A stretch of 44,474 bases of DNA from Chryseobacterium sp. CH21 (GCF_004119445.1 NZ_QICI01000046.1:1-44474); one strand, 5' to 3'. Numbered from the stretch's first letter, positions 1 through 8,136 are shown. The notes: a model not told the origin generated them from the sequence alone. A program made the numbers and translations.

Positions 1-71
1 CTTAAAAGTGCTTCGGGAATAAATTCTAAAACATCTTTAAGTGATATTTTGTGATCTTTAAAAACTGACAT
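1..71 (-). CDS. Transposase N-terminus, partial, running off the left edge
   Basis: The reading frame starts at the ATG at 71-69 on the minus strand and stays open to the window edge (23 codons). The peptide begins MSVFKDHKISLKDVLEF and continues IPEALL. From memory this resembles the N-terminus of IS4-type DDE transposases common in flavobacteria, but no catalytic residue is visible, so the family is an inference. The identical start occurs at the right edge on the plus strand. Confidence 0.6.
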   Translation of the reverse strand, partial: MSVFKDHKISLKDVLEFIPEALL

Positions 72-91
72 AAACAATTGATTATCAGCAA

Positions 92-123
92 TAAAGATAC
101 AAAAAATGAAATAATAAAACAAA
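92..123 (-). promoter_or_regulatory. IS transposase promoter, left copy
   Basis: Read on the minus strand, TTTG (123-120), a 20-base spacer and TATCTTTA (99-92) match the Bacteroidota TTTG / TAnnTTTG promoter with one mismatch. It lies between the arms of the 14-bp inverted repeat 76-89/131-144, so the start of transcription falls in the proximal arm. Confidence 0.5.
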
Positions 124-169
124 TTAAATGGCTGATAATCAATTAATTAAAATAATAATATTGAATATC

Positions 170-204
170 TAAAAACAAAAAGTCGGAAGAAAAAATCTTC
201 CGAC
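170..204 (-). terminator. Terminator hairpin inside the left IS end, downstream of sufS
   Basis: On the minus strand a 9-bp perfect stem (GTCGGAAGA / TCTTCCGAC) with a five-T loop is followed by TTTTTGTTTTT. It lies about 55 bases after the sufS stop codon and is the first complete terminator sufS transcripts would meet. Because it is inside the repeated segment it belongs to the IS and would also shield the transposase gene from read-through. Confidence 0.75.
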
Positions 205-258
205 CATGACTAGCTATTAAGCTGCTTTTAATTTATCTCATAAAGAATATTGTATTGA

Positions 259-1479
259 TTAGCTCAACATTCTTTGTGCTTTCTTCACTCCTTCTACCAG
301 AATATCAATTTCCTCGAAAGTATTATACACTGCAAAACTTGCTCTTACTGTTCCTGCAATATTAAAGAAATTCATAATAGGCTGCGTACAGTGATGTCCT
401 GTTCTTACAGCGATTCCCATCTTATCAAGAATCATCCCTACGTCAGAAGCAATACCTACACCTTCTAAATTAAAGGAAACAACTCCGGTTCTATGAGCTT
501 TTTCACCATAGATCTTAATTCCTTCTAATTCTAAAAGCTGTCTCTGGGCATATTCCAATAAAGCATTTTCGTGATTCTGAATATTGGTATATCCTACTTT
601 ATTCATGAAATCAACTGCTGCACCTAAAGCAATATTTCCTCCTACATTGGGCGTTCCAGCTTCATATTTAAATGGAAGACCTGCATAGGTAGTTCCTTCG
701 AAAGAACACGTTGCAATCATCTCTCCTCCTCCATGAAACGGCGGCAAAGCTTCCAGTATTTCACGCTTTCCATATAAAATACCTGTTCCCATCGGAGCAT
801 ACATTTTATGGCCTGAGAATACAAAGAAATCACAATCCATCTTCTGAACATCAATATTGAAATGCGGAGCAGACTGAGCACCGTCTATTACAACGTAAGC
901 ATCAGTATTTTTTCTTGTTTTAGCAATAATCTCCTCAATAGGGTTTACAATTCCCAGCGCATTGGAAACCTGATTAACAGAAACAACCTTTGTCTTTTCG
1001 CTTAAAAACTGATCAAAATGATCCATCTGAAGAATCCCGTTTTCATCAATAGGAATCACATGAAGTTTTGCTCCGGTTCTTTCACAAAGCATCTGCCACG
1101 GAACAATATTAGAATGGTGCTCCAGATAAGAAATAATGATCTCATCATCTTTCTGCAGTTTCTGTGTTAAAATATAGGCGATGAGGTTCAGTCCTTCTGT
1201 TGTTCCTTTTGTAAAAATAACTTCAAAATCATGCTCAGCATTGATGAATTTTTGGATTTTTCTTCTTGAAAGCTCCATTTCTTCTGTTGCCAGCTGGCTT
1301 AGGGTATGAATTCCTCTGTGAACATTGGCATTAAGTTCTGTATAATATGCGTGACAGACTTCCAAAACTGAATTTGGTTTTTGGGAGGTAGCTGCATTAT
1401 CCAGATAAACCAGAGGTTTACCGTTCACTTCTCTGTCCAATATAGAAAACTGGCTTCTTATTTCCTGAATGTCAAACAT
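259..1479 (-). CDS. sufS: SufS cysteine desulfurase
   Basis: This PLP-dependent class V aminotransferase-fold enzyme removes sulfur from cysteine as a persulfide for Fe-S cluster assembly by the SUF system in the cytoplasm. At 406 residues it matches the length of E. coli SufS. The PLP lysine is K225 in FSGHKMYAP and the persulfide-carrying cysteine is C364 in RTGHHCTQP, which also matches E. coli C364. It is transcribed alone: a promoter lies at 1522-1529 and the IS end follows the stop codon. The scaffold genes sufB, sufC and sufD are about 33 kb away in this window, and no sufE or sufU partner is seen. The ATG at 1479 fits the family N-terminus (FDIQEIRSQFSIL). Confidence 0.96.
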   Translation of the reverse strand: MFDIQEIRSQFSILDREVNGKPLVYLDNAATSQKPNSVLEVCHAYYTELNANVHRGIHTLSQLATEEMELSRRKIQKFINAEHDFEVIFTKGTTEGLNLIAYILTQKLQKDDEIIISYLEHHSNIVPWQMLCERTGAKLHVIPIDENGILQMDHFDQFLSEKTKVVSVNQVSNALGIVNPIEEIIAKTRKNTDAYVVIDGAQSAPHFNIDVQKMDCDFFVFSGHKMYAPMGTGILYGKREILEALPPFHGGGEMIATCSFEGTTYAGLPFKYEAGTPNVGGNIALGAAVDFMNKVGYTNIQNHENALLEYAQRQLLELEGIKIYGEKAHRTGVVSFNLEGVGIASDVGMILDKMGIAVRTGHHCTQPIMNFFNIAGTVRASFAVYNTFEEIDILVEGVKKAQRMLS

Positions 1480-1521
1480 TTATTTATTTTTTAAATTAAA
1501 ACGTTCTTATTTAGAACTCTT

Positions 1522-1529
1522 CAAATTTA
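1522..1529 (-). promoter_or_regulatory. sufS promoter -7 element
   Basis: The minus strand reads TAAATTTG, a perfect TAnnTTTG box, 43 bases upstream of the sufS start codon. No clear TTTG is seen at the -33 position. Confidence 0.6.
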
Positions 1530-1664
1530 CGGCTTTTTTTCCGAAAGGAAGTATGAGATAAGAAGTTGATAGTTATCAGCTGATAGAAATATTCGATAGC
1601 TTATAGTAGGGATAGTATATGAAGTAAGAATAGTAAAGAGCAAATTGTTGTTTATCTTTATCAT

Positions 1665-1698
1665 ACAAAAAAAACCTACCAATAAATTGATAGGTTTT
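1665..1698 (-). terminator. Terminator after rplY
   Basis: On the minus strand AAAACCTATCAA, a short AT loop and TTGGTAGGTTTT form a 12-bp stem with one G-U pair, followed by a run of T. It begins about 20 bases after the rplY stop codon and closes the prs-rplY unit. Confidence 0.85.
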
Positions 1699-1720
1699 AT
1701 ATTGTTTAAATAAGCAATTC

Positions 1721-2365
1721 TTATTCTGCTGCAGTTTCTGCTGCTTCAGGAGCTGCTCCTTCTTCAGTTGCAACTTCTTCTTCATCTTCATCATCCATTG
1801 CAGCTGCACCACCTTTCATTGCATTTCTAGACATCTTAACAGCAACTACTACTGCATTGTCTGGGTGTACAAAAGAGTAACCTTCTGTTTTGATACCACC
1901 GATGTAAAGTTTGTTACCAATTCTTAATGGAGTAACATCTACAACGATTTCGTCAGGTAGGTTAGCAGGGATAGCTTTTACTTTTAGTTTTCTGAAAGAC
2001 TGACGTAAAACACCACCAGCAACAACACCTTTAGAACGTCCAGTAATTCTTACAGGAACCTCCATGATAACCGGCTTATCGTCAGATAACTGATAGAAGT
2101 CGATGTGAAGAATTTTGTCCGTGATTGGGTGAAACTGAATATCCTGAAGAACAGCTGGAATTGTTTTTCCGTCAACTTCAATAGATACCGTGTGTGCTTC
2201 AGGAGTGTATACTAATCCTTTGAAAGCTCTCTCTTCAGCAGAGAAGTTCAAAGGTGCTTCACCTCCATAAACAACACAAGGAACTAATTCAGCATCACGT
2301 AAAGCTTTTGTAGACTTTTTGCCCACGTTTTCTCTTTTTGTACCTTGAATTGTAATAGATTTCAT
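1721..2365 (-). CDS. rplY: 50S ribosomal protein L25/general stress protein Ctc
   Basis: This 214-residue protein is the long (Ctc/TL5) form of bL25, which binds 5S rRNA. The N-terminal L25 domain covers roughly residues 1-95 ([20 protein letters not shown], later [20 protein letters not shown]). A C-terminal beta domain spans about residues 96-185, and the tail is acidic and Ala/Glu-rich ([20 protein letters not shown]), as is usual in this phylum. It lies 56 bases downstream of prs, with which it is probably co-transcribed, and ends at a strong terminator. The prs-rplY order is conserved in many bacteria. Confidence 0.96.
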   Translation of the reverse strand: MKSITIQGTKRENVGKKSTKALRDAELVPCVVYGGEAPLNFSAEERAFKGLVYTPEAHTVSIEVDGKTIPAVLQDIQFHPITDKILHIDFYQLSDDKPVIMEVPVRITGRSKGVVAGGVLRQSFRKLKVKAIPANLPDEIVVDVTPLRIGNKLYIGGIKTEGYSFVHPDNAVVVAVKMSRNAMKGGAAAMDDEDEEEVATEEGAAPEAAETAAE

Positions 2366-2421
2366 TTATAAAAAATTTAAAAAATTATTTTGTTTTTAAT
2401 TTGCAATCTGTTAAAAATCAA

Positions 2422-3360
2422 TTAAATAACAAATTTACTACTAATTGATTTGTGCTCATGAACCATGGTCATAACATCTGCAAATAATGGGGCGCAAGAT
2501 AGCACTTTTATTTTAGATGACAAATTATTTTTAACAGGAATTGAGTCAGTTACAATAACTTCCAAGAGTTTTGAGTTCTCAATATTCTCGTAAGCCTTAC
2601 CTGAAAGCACTCCGTGAGTAGCCATAGCTCTTACTGTTTTCGCTCCTTTTTCAATTAAGATGTCTGCTGCTTTACAAAGTGTACCTGCAGTATCAATCAT
2701 ATCATCAATAAGGATTACGTTTTTACCTGTCACATCCCCGATAAGGAACATTTCTTCTACAACGTTTGCTTTCTTTCTTTCCTTGTAAGCAATTACTACT
2801 TCAGCACCTAAATGGCCAGCATAGTTTTTCGCTCTTTTTGCACCTCCCATATCTGGAGAAGCAATGGTAAGATTATCAAGATTTAAAGATCTGATATAAT
2901 CCACAAAAATAGAAGAAGCATACAAATGATCTACCGGAATTTCAAAGAATCCCTGAATCTGGTCAGCATGAAGATCCATTGTCATAATTCTTGTTGCTCC
3001 TGCTGCAGTAAGAAGGTTAGCAACTAACTTAGCACCGATCGGCGCTCTTGGTTTGTCTTTTCTGTCCTGTCTGGCAAGTCCGAAGTAAGGAATTACTACG
3101 GTAATGCTCTTTGCAGAAGCTCTTTTCGCTGCATCAATCATTAGAAGAAGTTCCAAAAGATTGTCTGCAGGAGGGAATGTAGATCCAATCAGGAAAACTC
3201 TCCCTCCTCTTACGGATTCGTCCAATACAGGCTCAAATTCCCCGTCGCTGAACTCCTGAAAGTTGATTTTCCCTAATTCTTTCCCATAATTCTGGGCAAT
3301 TTTCTCTGCCAAGTCCCTGCTGGTTCTTGTACAAAATAGATAACTTAACTGATCGGCCAT
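2422..3360 (-). CDS. prs: Ribose-phosphate pyrophosphokinase (PRPP synthetase)
   Basis: The enzyme transfers pyrophosphate from ATP to ribose 5-phosphate, making PRPP for purine, pyrimidine, histidine, tryptophan and NAD synthesis. The length of 312 residues is standard for class I enzymes. Family signatures are visible: FSDGEFEPVLDESVRG near residue 37, YFGLARQDRKDKPRAPI near 92 (ATP/Mg flexible loop), the metal-binding stretch MTMDLHADQIQGFF near 126, and the PRPP loop VILIDDMIDTAGTL near 215. It is the first gene of the prs-rplY unit, with its promoter at 3383-3390 directly against the upstream operon's terminator. PRPP made here also feeds Apt, encoded at 26.6 kb. Confidence 0.97.
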   Translation of the reverse strand: MADQLSYLFCTRTSRDLAEKIAQNYGKELGKINFQEFSDGEFEPVLDESVRGGRVFLIGSTFPPADNLLELLLMIDAAKRASAKSITVVIPYFGLARQDRKDKPRAPIGAKLVANLLTAAGATRIMTMDLHADQIQGFFEIPVDHLYASSIFVDYIRSLNLDNLTIASPDMGGAKRAKNYAGHLGAEVVIAYKERKKANVVEEMFLIGDVTGKNVILIDDMIDTAGTLCKAADILIEKGAKTVRAMATHGVLSGKAYENIENSKLLEVIVTDSIPVKNNLSSKIKVLSCAPLFADVMTMVHEHKSISSKFVI

Positions 3361-3382
3361 TTTTACTTTTTAAAAGATTTTG

Positions 3383-3390
3383 CAAATTTA
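3383..3390 (-). promoter_or_regulatory. prs promoter -7 element
   Basis: TAAATTTG on the minus strand, 22 bases upstream of the prs start codon. It directly abuts the T-tract of the terminator at 3391-3422, so the -33 region lies within the terminator hairpin. Confidence 0.65.
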
Positions 3391-3422
3391 AAAAAAACCA
3401 CAAGATTTACTCCTGTGGCTTC
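3391..3422 (-). terminator. Terminator of the fadL-like/GDSL operon
   Basis: On the minus strand AAGCCACAGGA, loop GTAAA and TCTTGTGGTTT form a stem with G-U pairs and are followed by a T run. It lies about 25 bases after the lipoprotein stop codon. Confidence 0.8.
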
Positions 3423-3444
3423 TAAGTTTTTATTTTATCAATTA

Positions 3445-5007
3445 TTAAGGGAATTTAACTCCTGAATATTTGTTCGGATCTACCTGTGGAAGTGTAGACT
3501 TATATTTAGCGTTAATAGACTTAATAAATTCATTCGCTACAATCCCGTATCCACGACCTGTAAGGTGAACTCCATCTAATGAGAAAGCCCCTCCTGTTAC
3601 GAACTTCGCAGTATATTTTACGCCGTCAAATGAAATACCGGATTGTCCGTTCAGTTCCAGCATTTTAGCTCCTGCATCTACAAAAGCCAATCCATAAGAA
3701 TCAGCAAGTGATTTGATAGAGGCATTATATGCTGTTGTAGCTGTTTGTACATAGCCAGCTTCTGTTTTTGTTAATACATGCTGGTTTTGTAATGGGTAAG
3801 AAATACCATAAATATTTACCGGAGCCGGAACTCCTGCCGCAGTACTTCCAATCACAGAACTTGTAGTAAGTAAAATATAATCATCTGCCGTAGCCTGTCT
3901 AGCCTGTCCGAAGATCTGCCCAAATGCAGCAGCTGTTGGAGCCCCCAAAGAAGGAGTCAAAGCAGCAGTAAGCTGTGCTGATAAATCTGTAAGAGCAACA
4001 TCTTTGATCAAAAGCGGACTTGGACCGGATGTAGAAAGTAAATTAATTCTATCTCCTGCCCCAAAAGCAGTAAGCGCCTGTTTCAACGGCCCATACAAGC
4101 TTGTATTAAGCGTCGCTAAATTTGAACCTAAAGTTGTAGGCGTCAAAGGATTGTAAGGAACGGTAGTGAAAAAAGGAACGGAAGTAACAGAAGGAATATT
4201 AGCAATAACACCTTTTGTTGTCCCTACACTTTTAAGACCATCTAAAACCGCCTTGATAGATCCCGCTACCAGTGCAGGATCTGAAATATCATTAGATTTA
4301 TAAGTTGTCGGATTTGTATTTCCTGACTGCACTGTAGCAGTAGTATACGTTGTAACACCCCCTGTTGTCTGAGAGTTTGTTCCTCCGTTGGTAGCATATG
4401 ATAATACATCATTATTTCCTATCCAAAGAGAAAAGAATGTTGCTTTCTGAGCCATAGCATCAGCCAGCACACTTGTTGTAGCAGAAGATGCAAATCTCAC
4501 AAAATAAGGGTTAGCTGTTCCTGTAGCAAGACCCGCCTGGCTACCATATCCAGGAGCCACCAAATGGAAAGATTTTGCACCAGGCACCCCCATATTATTA
4601 TAAGAACCTCCACCAGACAGAACATCCAGTGCGGCTGCCGGAGCACTTGGCACCGGACTCAGAGATCCGTTAACTACCTGAAGGTTCAATTTTCCAGGGA
4701 ATCCCGGAAGATTGTTAAATCCTCCTACATCATTAGGCATCAATGGCAATTTAAAGTCTCCTCCACCTGCAAGTTTCATTTGCCCTGCAATCATATTAGG
4801 GTAAGATTCATTTTGACCACTGCTGTACAAAGCTCCGTCACGATATCCCGAAGTAAGTGAATTTCCCAGTGAAATATATTTCGTAAAATCTGCGTCACCT
4901 TTTGTTACCTGGATATCTTTCACATCCGTATCGAAATCCGTATTACAGCTTGTAACTGTAAAAAGAAGTGCAGAAACTGCAATTGTCGATATTATAATTT
5001 TTTTCAT
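3445..5007 (-). CDS. SGNH/GDSL-family lipoprotein hydrolase
   Basis: This 520-residue exported lipoprotein carries the lipobox TVTSC with C21 as the lipidated cysteine. SGNH hydrolase blocks are visible: GNSLTSGY with the likely nucleophile S50 (block I), LWIGNND near residue 195 (block III, G-x-N-D), and DGVHLTGRG with D478 and H481 (block V). The enzyme is therefore probably an esterase or lipase facing the periplasm or tethered to the outer membrane. It lies 12 bases downstream of a FadL/OmpP1-type porin in the same operon, suggesting that the porin brings in a hydrophobic ester or its fatty acid and the lipoprotein acts on it. The substrate cannot be told from sequence. Confidence 0.85.
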   Translation of the reverse strand: MKKIIISTIAVSALLFTVTSCNTDFDTDVKDIQVTKGDADFTKYISLGNSLTSGYRDGALYSSGQNESYPNMIAGQMKLAGGGDFKLPLMPNDVGGFNNLPGFPGKLNLQVVNGSLSPVPSAPAAALDVLSGGGSYNNMGVPGAKSFHLVAPGYGSQAGLATGTANPYFVRFASSATTSVLADAMAQKATFFSLWIGNNDVLSYATNGGTNSQTTGGVTTYTTATVQSGNTNPTTYKSNDISDPALVAGSIKAVLDGLKSVGTTKGVIANIPSVTSVPFFTTVPYNPLTPTTLGSNLATLNTSLYGPLKQALTAFGAGDRINLLSTSGPSPLLIKDVALTDLSAQLTAALTPSLGAPTAAAFGQIFGQARQATADDYILLTTSSVIGSTAAGVPAPVNIYGISYPLQNQHVLTKTEAGYVQTATTAYNASIKSLADSYGLAFVDAGAKMLELNGQSGISFDGVKYTAKFVTGGAFSLDGVHLTGRGYGIVANEFIKSINAKYKSTLPQVDPNKYSGVKFP

Positions 5008-5019
5008 AGTCTTCTAAAA

Positions 5020-6258
5020 TTAAAATGGATTATAAGATAAACCTAGACCTAAGTAGAATGCTGTAGCTTTCGATTGTCCGTAGAAACCTAAGTTAGCATT
5101 ATCTACATTTCTGTATTGAGGCATTGCATATCCTCCGGCAATATCAACTCCGAATTGTTTCAACTTAATACCTATCCCTCCTGTTACAACATAAGTGTCA
5201 TATGAAGGTGTTTCCGGAATAAAGTTATTTGTAGTATAAGGTGCTTCATCATAATAAGCCCCCAAACGTCCGTAAATCATATTGGTGAATGCATATTGAG
5301 TTCCCAATCTGAATGTTTTGGAGTTTCTGAAGTTTTTAGGACTGGTAAGAATAGTAGGATCTGACGGATTGTTTCCAATAGGAGCATTTTCGAAATCTAA
5401 AGTAAGCTTGCTGTATCTTTCCCATCCATGATAGTTAAAGTCTGCAGAAACCTGCCATTTCGGTGTTACTCTATAGGTTAAACCAATGGTATACTCTTCC
5501 ACCAACGGAAGCGTTGCAGAGAACCCATCCTGTCCCGCAGCATTTAATTTCAACTGGTTATAGATAGATTGAGAAGGGAACTGGAAAGTAGCTGTACCAT
5601 TTTTAGCCTTCATATCTATTGCTGAACGGTAAGCAATACTTACATCTAATTTCGGATCAGGTCTGAAGTAGAAACCGAAACCATATCCATGTCCGCTTGC
5701 TTTTTTATCATTGATATTTACCTGTCCTCCAAATTGTGTTACTGCTTTATCCCAATCTACAACTCCTTTTGCATAGATATAGCTGGCACCAAAAGATACC
5801 CAAGGAGCTAGTTTTACAGAAACCATTGGCTGGAAGTAGAAACTTTTCAGTTCTAATTTCTGGACCATTTCTTTACCTTCCCAGTCATTTGGCCACTTAA
5901 TTGTACTTCCAAAAGGTGTTGTAACACTTAGACCTACGGTAAGCTTTTCTATCGGTCTATAAGTAATTGCGGCATAGAAAGGAGTTCCTACAGGGTTATC
6001 TGTCTCTGTACTTTGTAAAGTATTGAAGTTTTGAAAAGTAACCTTGTTACTTGCTGCAAACCCTCCTGCCACTACACTCAGTTTGGAAGGGATAAATGAC
6101 ATACCCGCTGGGTTAAAAAATGTCACACTCGCGTCTTCGGCATGAGCACTAGTATGCGCCATTGCCAATTGTTTTACCCCCTGCAGGGAAACTCTGAAGC
6201 CTCCTGCGTAAGATAGAACTCCCGCCAATAAAGCAGTTGATACTAATATTTTTTTCAT
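5020..6258 (-). CDS. OmpP1/FadL/TodX-family outer membrane transporter
   Basis: This 412-residue beta-barrel protein has a cleavable signal peptide (MKKILVSTALLAGVLSYAGG). The mature start, GFRVSLQGVKQLAMAHTSAH followed by AEDASVTFFNPAGMS, is the FadL hallmark: an N-terminal hatch containing the NPAGM motif. The C-terminus LGLGLSYNPF ends in the aromatic residue typical of outer-membrane barrels. FadL proteins let long-chain fatty acids and other hydrophobic compounds diffuse through the outer membrane. It is the first gene of an operon with the GDSL-type lipoprotein, under the promoter at 6278-6285. The ligand is unknown. Confidence 0.92.
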   Translation of the reverse strand: MKKILVSTALLAGVLSYAGGFRVSLQGVKQLAMAHTSAHAEDASVTFFNPAGMSFIPSKLSVVAGGFAASNKVTFQNFNTLQSTETDNPVGTPFYAAITYRPIEKLTVGLSVTTPFGSTIKWPNDWEGKEMVQKLELKSFYFQPMVSVKLAPWVSFGASYIYAKGVVDWDKAVTQFGGQVNINDKKASGHGYGFGFYFRPDPKLDVSIAYRSAIDMKAKNGTATFQFPSQSIYNQLKLNAAGQDGFSATLPLVEEYTIGLTYRVTPKWQVSADFNYHGWERYSKLTLDFENAPIGNNPSDPTILTSPKNFRNSKTFRLGTQYAFTNMIYGRLGAYYDEAPYTTNNFIPETPSYDTYVVTGGIGIKLKQFGVDIAGGYAMPQYRNVDNANLGFYGQSKATAFYLGLGLSYNPF

Positions 6259-6277
6259 AGACTATTATTATATAAGC

Positions 6278-6285
6278 CAAATATA
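6278..6285 (-). promoter_or_regulatory. Promoter -7 element of the fadL-like operon
   Basis: TATATTTG on the minus strand, a perfect TAnnTTTG match 19 bases upstream of the start codon. No good -33 TTTG is visible. Confidence 0.6.
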
Positions 6286-6697
6286 AAATTATTTTGAATA
6301 CGTCTGTTAATATTTGCCAATATTTTAAACAATATACTAAAAGAAAACTATGTTTAAAATAGTACATTCTGATAAATAAAAGATAAAACAATCATTATTA
6401 AAGCCTTAATATTATTTCAACTAAAAACATATTCAAGTGTTTAATTTTAAACAATTGTTTAACTTAAACATGATACCAAGATAAAAACAAGAAGAACAGA
6501 GTAAAATAATAATGAATGTTAAATTAAACAGTCATCAACTAAAAGTGTTAAATTAAAAAAAAACAAACCCTCTTCTATTCTCTTTAAAGCACCCATATTC
6601 CAGTCTCCGGCCTTTATTCTTGTTTAAAATAAGTAAATGTTTTATCCCGAATTCAGGTTATTTAAGTATTTTAGAATTACATAAAGATAAAAAAACA
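6286..6697. promoter_or_regulatory. Long intergenic region with clustered TTAAAC/GTTTAA words
   Basis: No convincing gene is present in this divergent region. The hexamer TTAAAC or its complement occurs at 6325, 6352, 6439, 6447, 6457, 6464, 6524 and 6622. Four of these fall in 6439-6469, where 6447-6462 is a perfect 16-bp palindrome (TTAAACAATTGTTTAA). The 12-mer TGTTAAATTAAA occurs twice, at 6517 and 6546. These could be binding sites for a regulator of the fadL-like operon or of ricT; that role is an inference. Confidence 0.35.
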
Positions 6698-6705
6698 TAA
6701 ATTTG
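6698..6705 (+). promoter_or_regulatory. Promoter -7 element of the ricT-gldH-PBP operon
   Basis: TAAATTTG, a perfect TAnnTTTG match 21 bases before the ATG at 6727. The in-frame TTG at 6703 is part of this box, so it cannot be the translation start. Confidence 0.7.
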
Positions 6706-6726
6706 CAGATTATAAATAATAGAAAT

Positions 6727-8136
6727 ATGAGTTGTGGATGCAAAACATCCGGCGATTCTGCACATTCTTGCGGCCCTAAGAAAACCGCAAATGGTTGTGA
6801 AAATGTAAATACCTGCGGGAATAGTTATAAATTAAGTGTTTTTGACTGGCTTTCTAACATCAACAATCCGGCACCAAACAGGTGTGATTTTGTAGAAGTT
6901 AGGTTTAAAAATGACAGAAAATCGTTTTATAAAAATGTAAACAATATTCCTTTACATATAGGTAGCGTAATTACAGTAGAATCAAGTCCGGGACACGATG
7001 TAGGCGTTGTAAGCCTTACGGGAGAATTAGTAAAGATTCAGATGAAAAAGAAAAAGTTTTCTGAAGAATTGGCACTCAAAATATACCGACAAGCCAACCA
7101 AAAAGATCTTGAGGTGTGGCAGGAAGCAAGAAAAAAAGAAGATGGCGTAAAGCTGGAAGCAAGAAAAATTGCTCAGAGACTAGGCCTTGAAATGAAAGTT
7201 ACTGATGTGGAATATCAGGGTGACTCTTCAAAAATCACTTTTTATTATACTGCAGAAAACAGAGTAGACTTCAGACAGCTGATCAAAGATTACGCCGGAG
7301 CGTTCCGTACAAAAATCGATATGAAACAGATCGGTTTCAGACAGGAAGCTGCAAAAGTAGGCGGAATTGGGTCTTGCGGACGTGAACTTTGCTGTTCTAC
7401 ATGGCTTACAGATTTCAGATCTGTAAATACCAATGTCGCAAGATATCAGCAGCTGAGTATCAACCCTCAGAAACTGGCAGGACAATGTGGTAAGCTTAAA
7501 TGCTGTCTTAACTATGAACTAGACAGTTATCTGGATGCACTAAGCCATTTCCCTTCTTCTTCAACCACTTTAGAGACAGAGAAAGGAAAAGCATTCTGTA
7601 TCAAAATTGATGTTTTCAAAAAGAAAATGTGGTTCGCTTATGTGGACAGTTCTATTGCATGGTATGATTTCGATATTGATCTTGTAAAAAAACTGATTTC
7701 AAAGAACAAAAGAGGAGAAAGAATACTCCCTCTTGAAGACCTTAAACAACCGGAACCTTCTGCTCATACGATTGACCTTATCCAGGAAAATAATGTGGAT
7801 CGTTTCGAAAAGAAAAACAGAAACAACAACAGAAACAGAAACAACAACCAGAATAAGCAGAATAGCAACCCACAAGGACAACAGGGACAGCCACAAGGGC
7901 AAAAAAGAAACAGACCTGAAAGGCAAGACAGACCAGACAGATCTGAAAAACCTGAGAATCCTAACGCTAATGCTCAGTCCGGAAATCAGCCAAGACCTCA
8001 AAAACAACATCCGCAGCAAAAACCGCAAGCGGAAAAAGCAGAAGGAAATGCTGATGCTGGCAACAAGCCACAAAACAATCCGAATAAGAAGAAATTCAAA
8101 AAGAAATATCCTCCAAAAAAAGATAATAATGCATAA
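6727..8136 (+). CDS. ricT: PSP1-domain protein, RicT/YaaT family
   Basis: This 469-residue protein has the PSP1 core at about residues 50-290. RicT proteins act in B. subtilis with RicA and RicF in a [4Fe-4S]-containing complex that affects RNase Y-dependent mRNA processing; the role here is inferred. The core shows two matching cysteine groups, GSCGRELCC (C217, C222, C223) and GQCGKLKCC (C254, C259, C260). The first 30 residues hold five more cysteines (C3, C5, C15, C24, C30), a possible extra metal site. From about residue 345 the tail is low-complexity and rich in Asn, Gln, Pro, Lys and Arg (for example NRNNNRNRNNNQNKQN), probably disordered and RNA-binding. The start is set by the promoter at 6698-6705. 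gldH overlaps its 3' end by 8 bases. Confidence 0.88.
   Translation: MSCGCKTSGDSAHSCGPKKTANGCENVNTCGNSYKLSVFDWLSNINNPAPNRCDFVEVRFKNDRKSFYKNVNNIPLHIGSVITVESSPGHDVGVVSLTGELVKIQMKKKKFSEELALKIYRQANQKDLEVWQEARKKEDGVKLEARKIAQRLGLEMKVTDVEYQGDSSKITFYYTAENRVDFRQLIKDYAGAFRTKIDMKQIGFRQEAAKVGGIGSCGRELCCSTWLTDFRSVNTNVARYQQLSINPQKLAGQCGKLKCCLNYELDSYLDALSHFPSSSTTLETEKGKAFCIKIDVFKKKMWFAYVDSSIAWYDFDIDLVKKLISKNKRGERILPLEDLKQPEPSAHTIDLIQENNVDRFEKKNRNNNRNRNNNQNKQNSNPQGQQGQPQGQKRNRPERQDRPDRSEKPENPNANAQSGNQPRPQKQHPQQKPQAEKAEGNADAGNKPQNNPNKKKFKKKYPPKKDNNA

Larger units (their letters stand above)
1..213 (-). mobile_element. IS end, left copy (213-bp terminal inverted repeat of the window)
   Basis: Bases 1-213 are the exact reverse complement of 44262-44474; identity stops at base 214. 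The segment contains a terminator hairpin, a promoter flanked by a 14-bp inverted repeat (76-89 and 131-144), and the first 23 codons of a transposase-like gene running out of the window. This is the upstream end of one insertion sequence. The other end and most of the element lie outside. Both copies are cut at the same internal base, as expected if an assembly stopped at a repeat. Confidence 0.8.

Noticed and set aside
1558..1640. Palindromic TATCAGCTGATA and related words after rplY, as a regulator site or IS remnant
   Set aside because: The palindrome is short, isolated and downstream of a terminator. It shares only GCTGATA with the IS inverted repeat, which is not enough.
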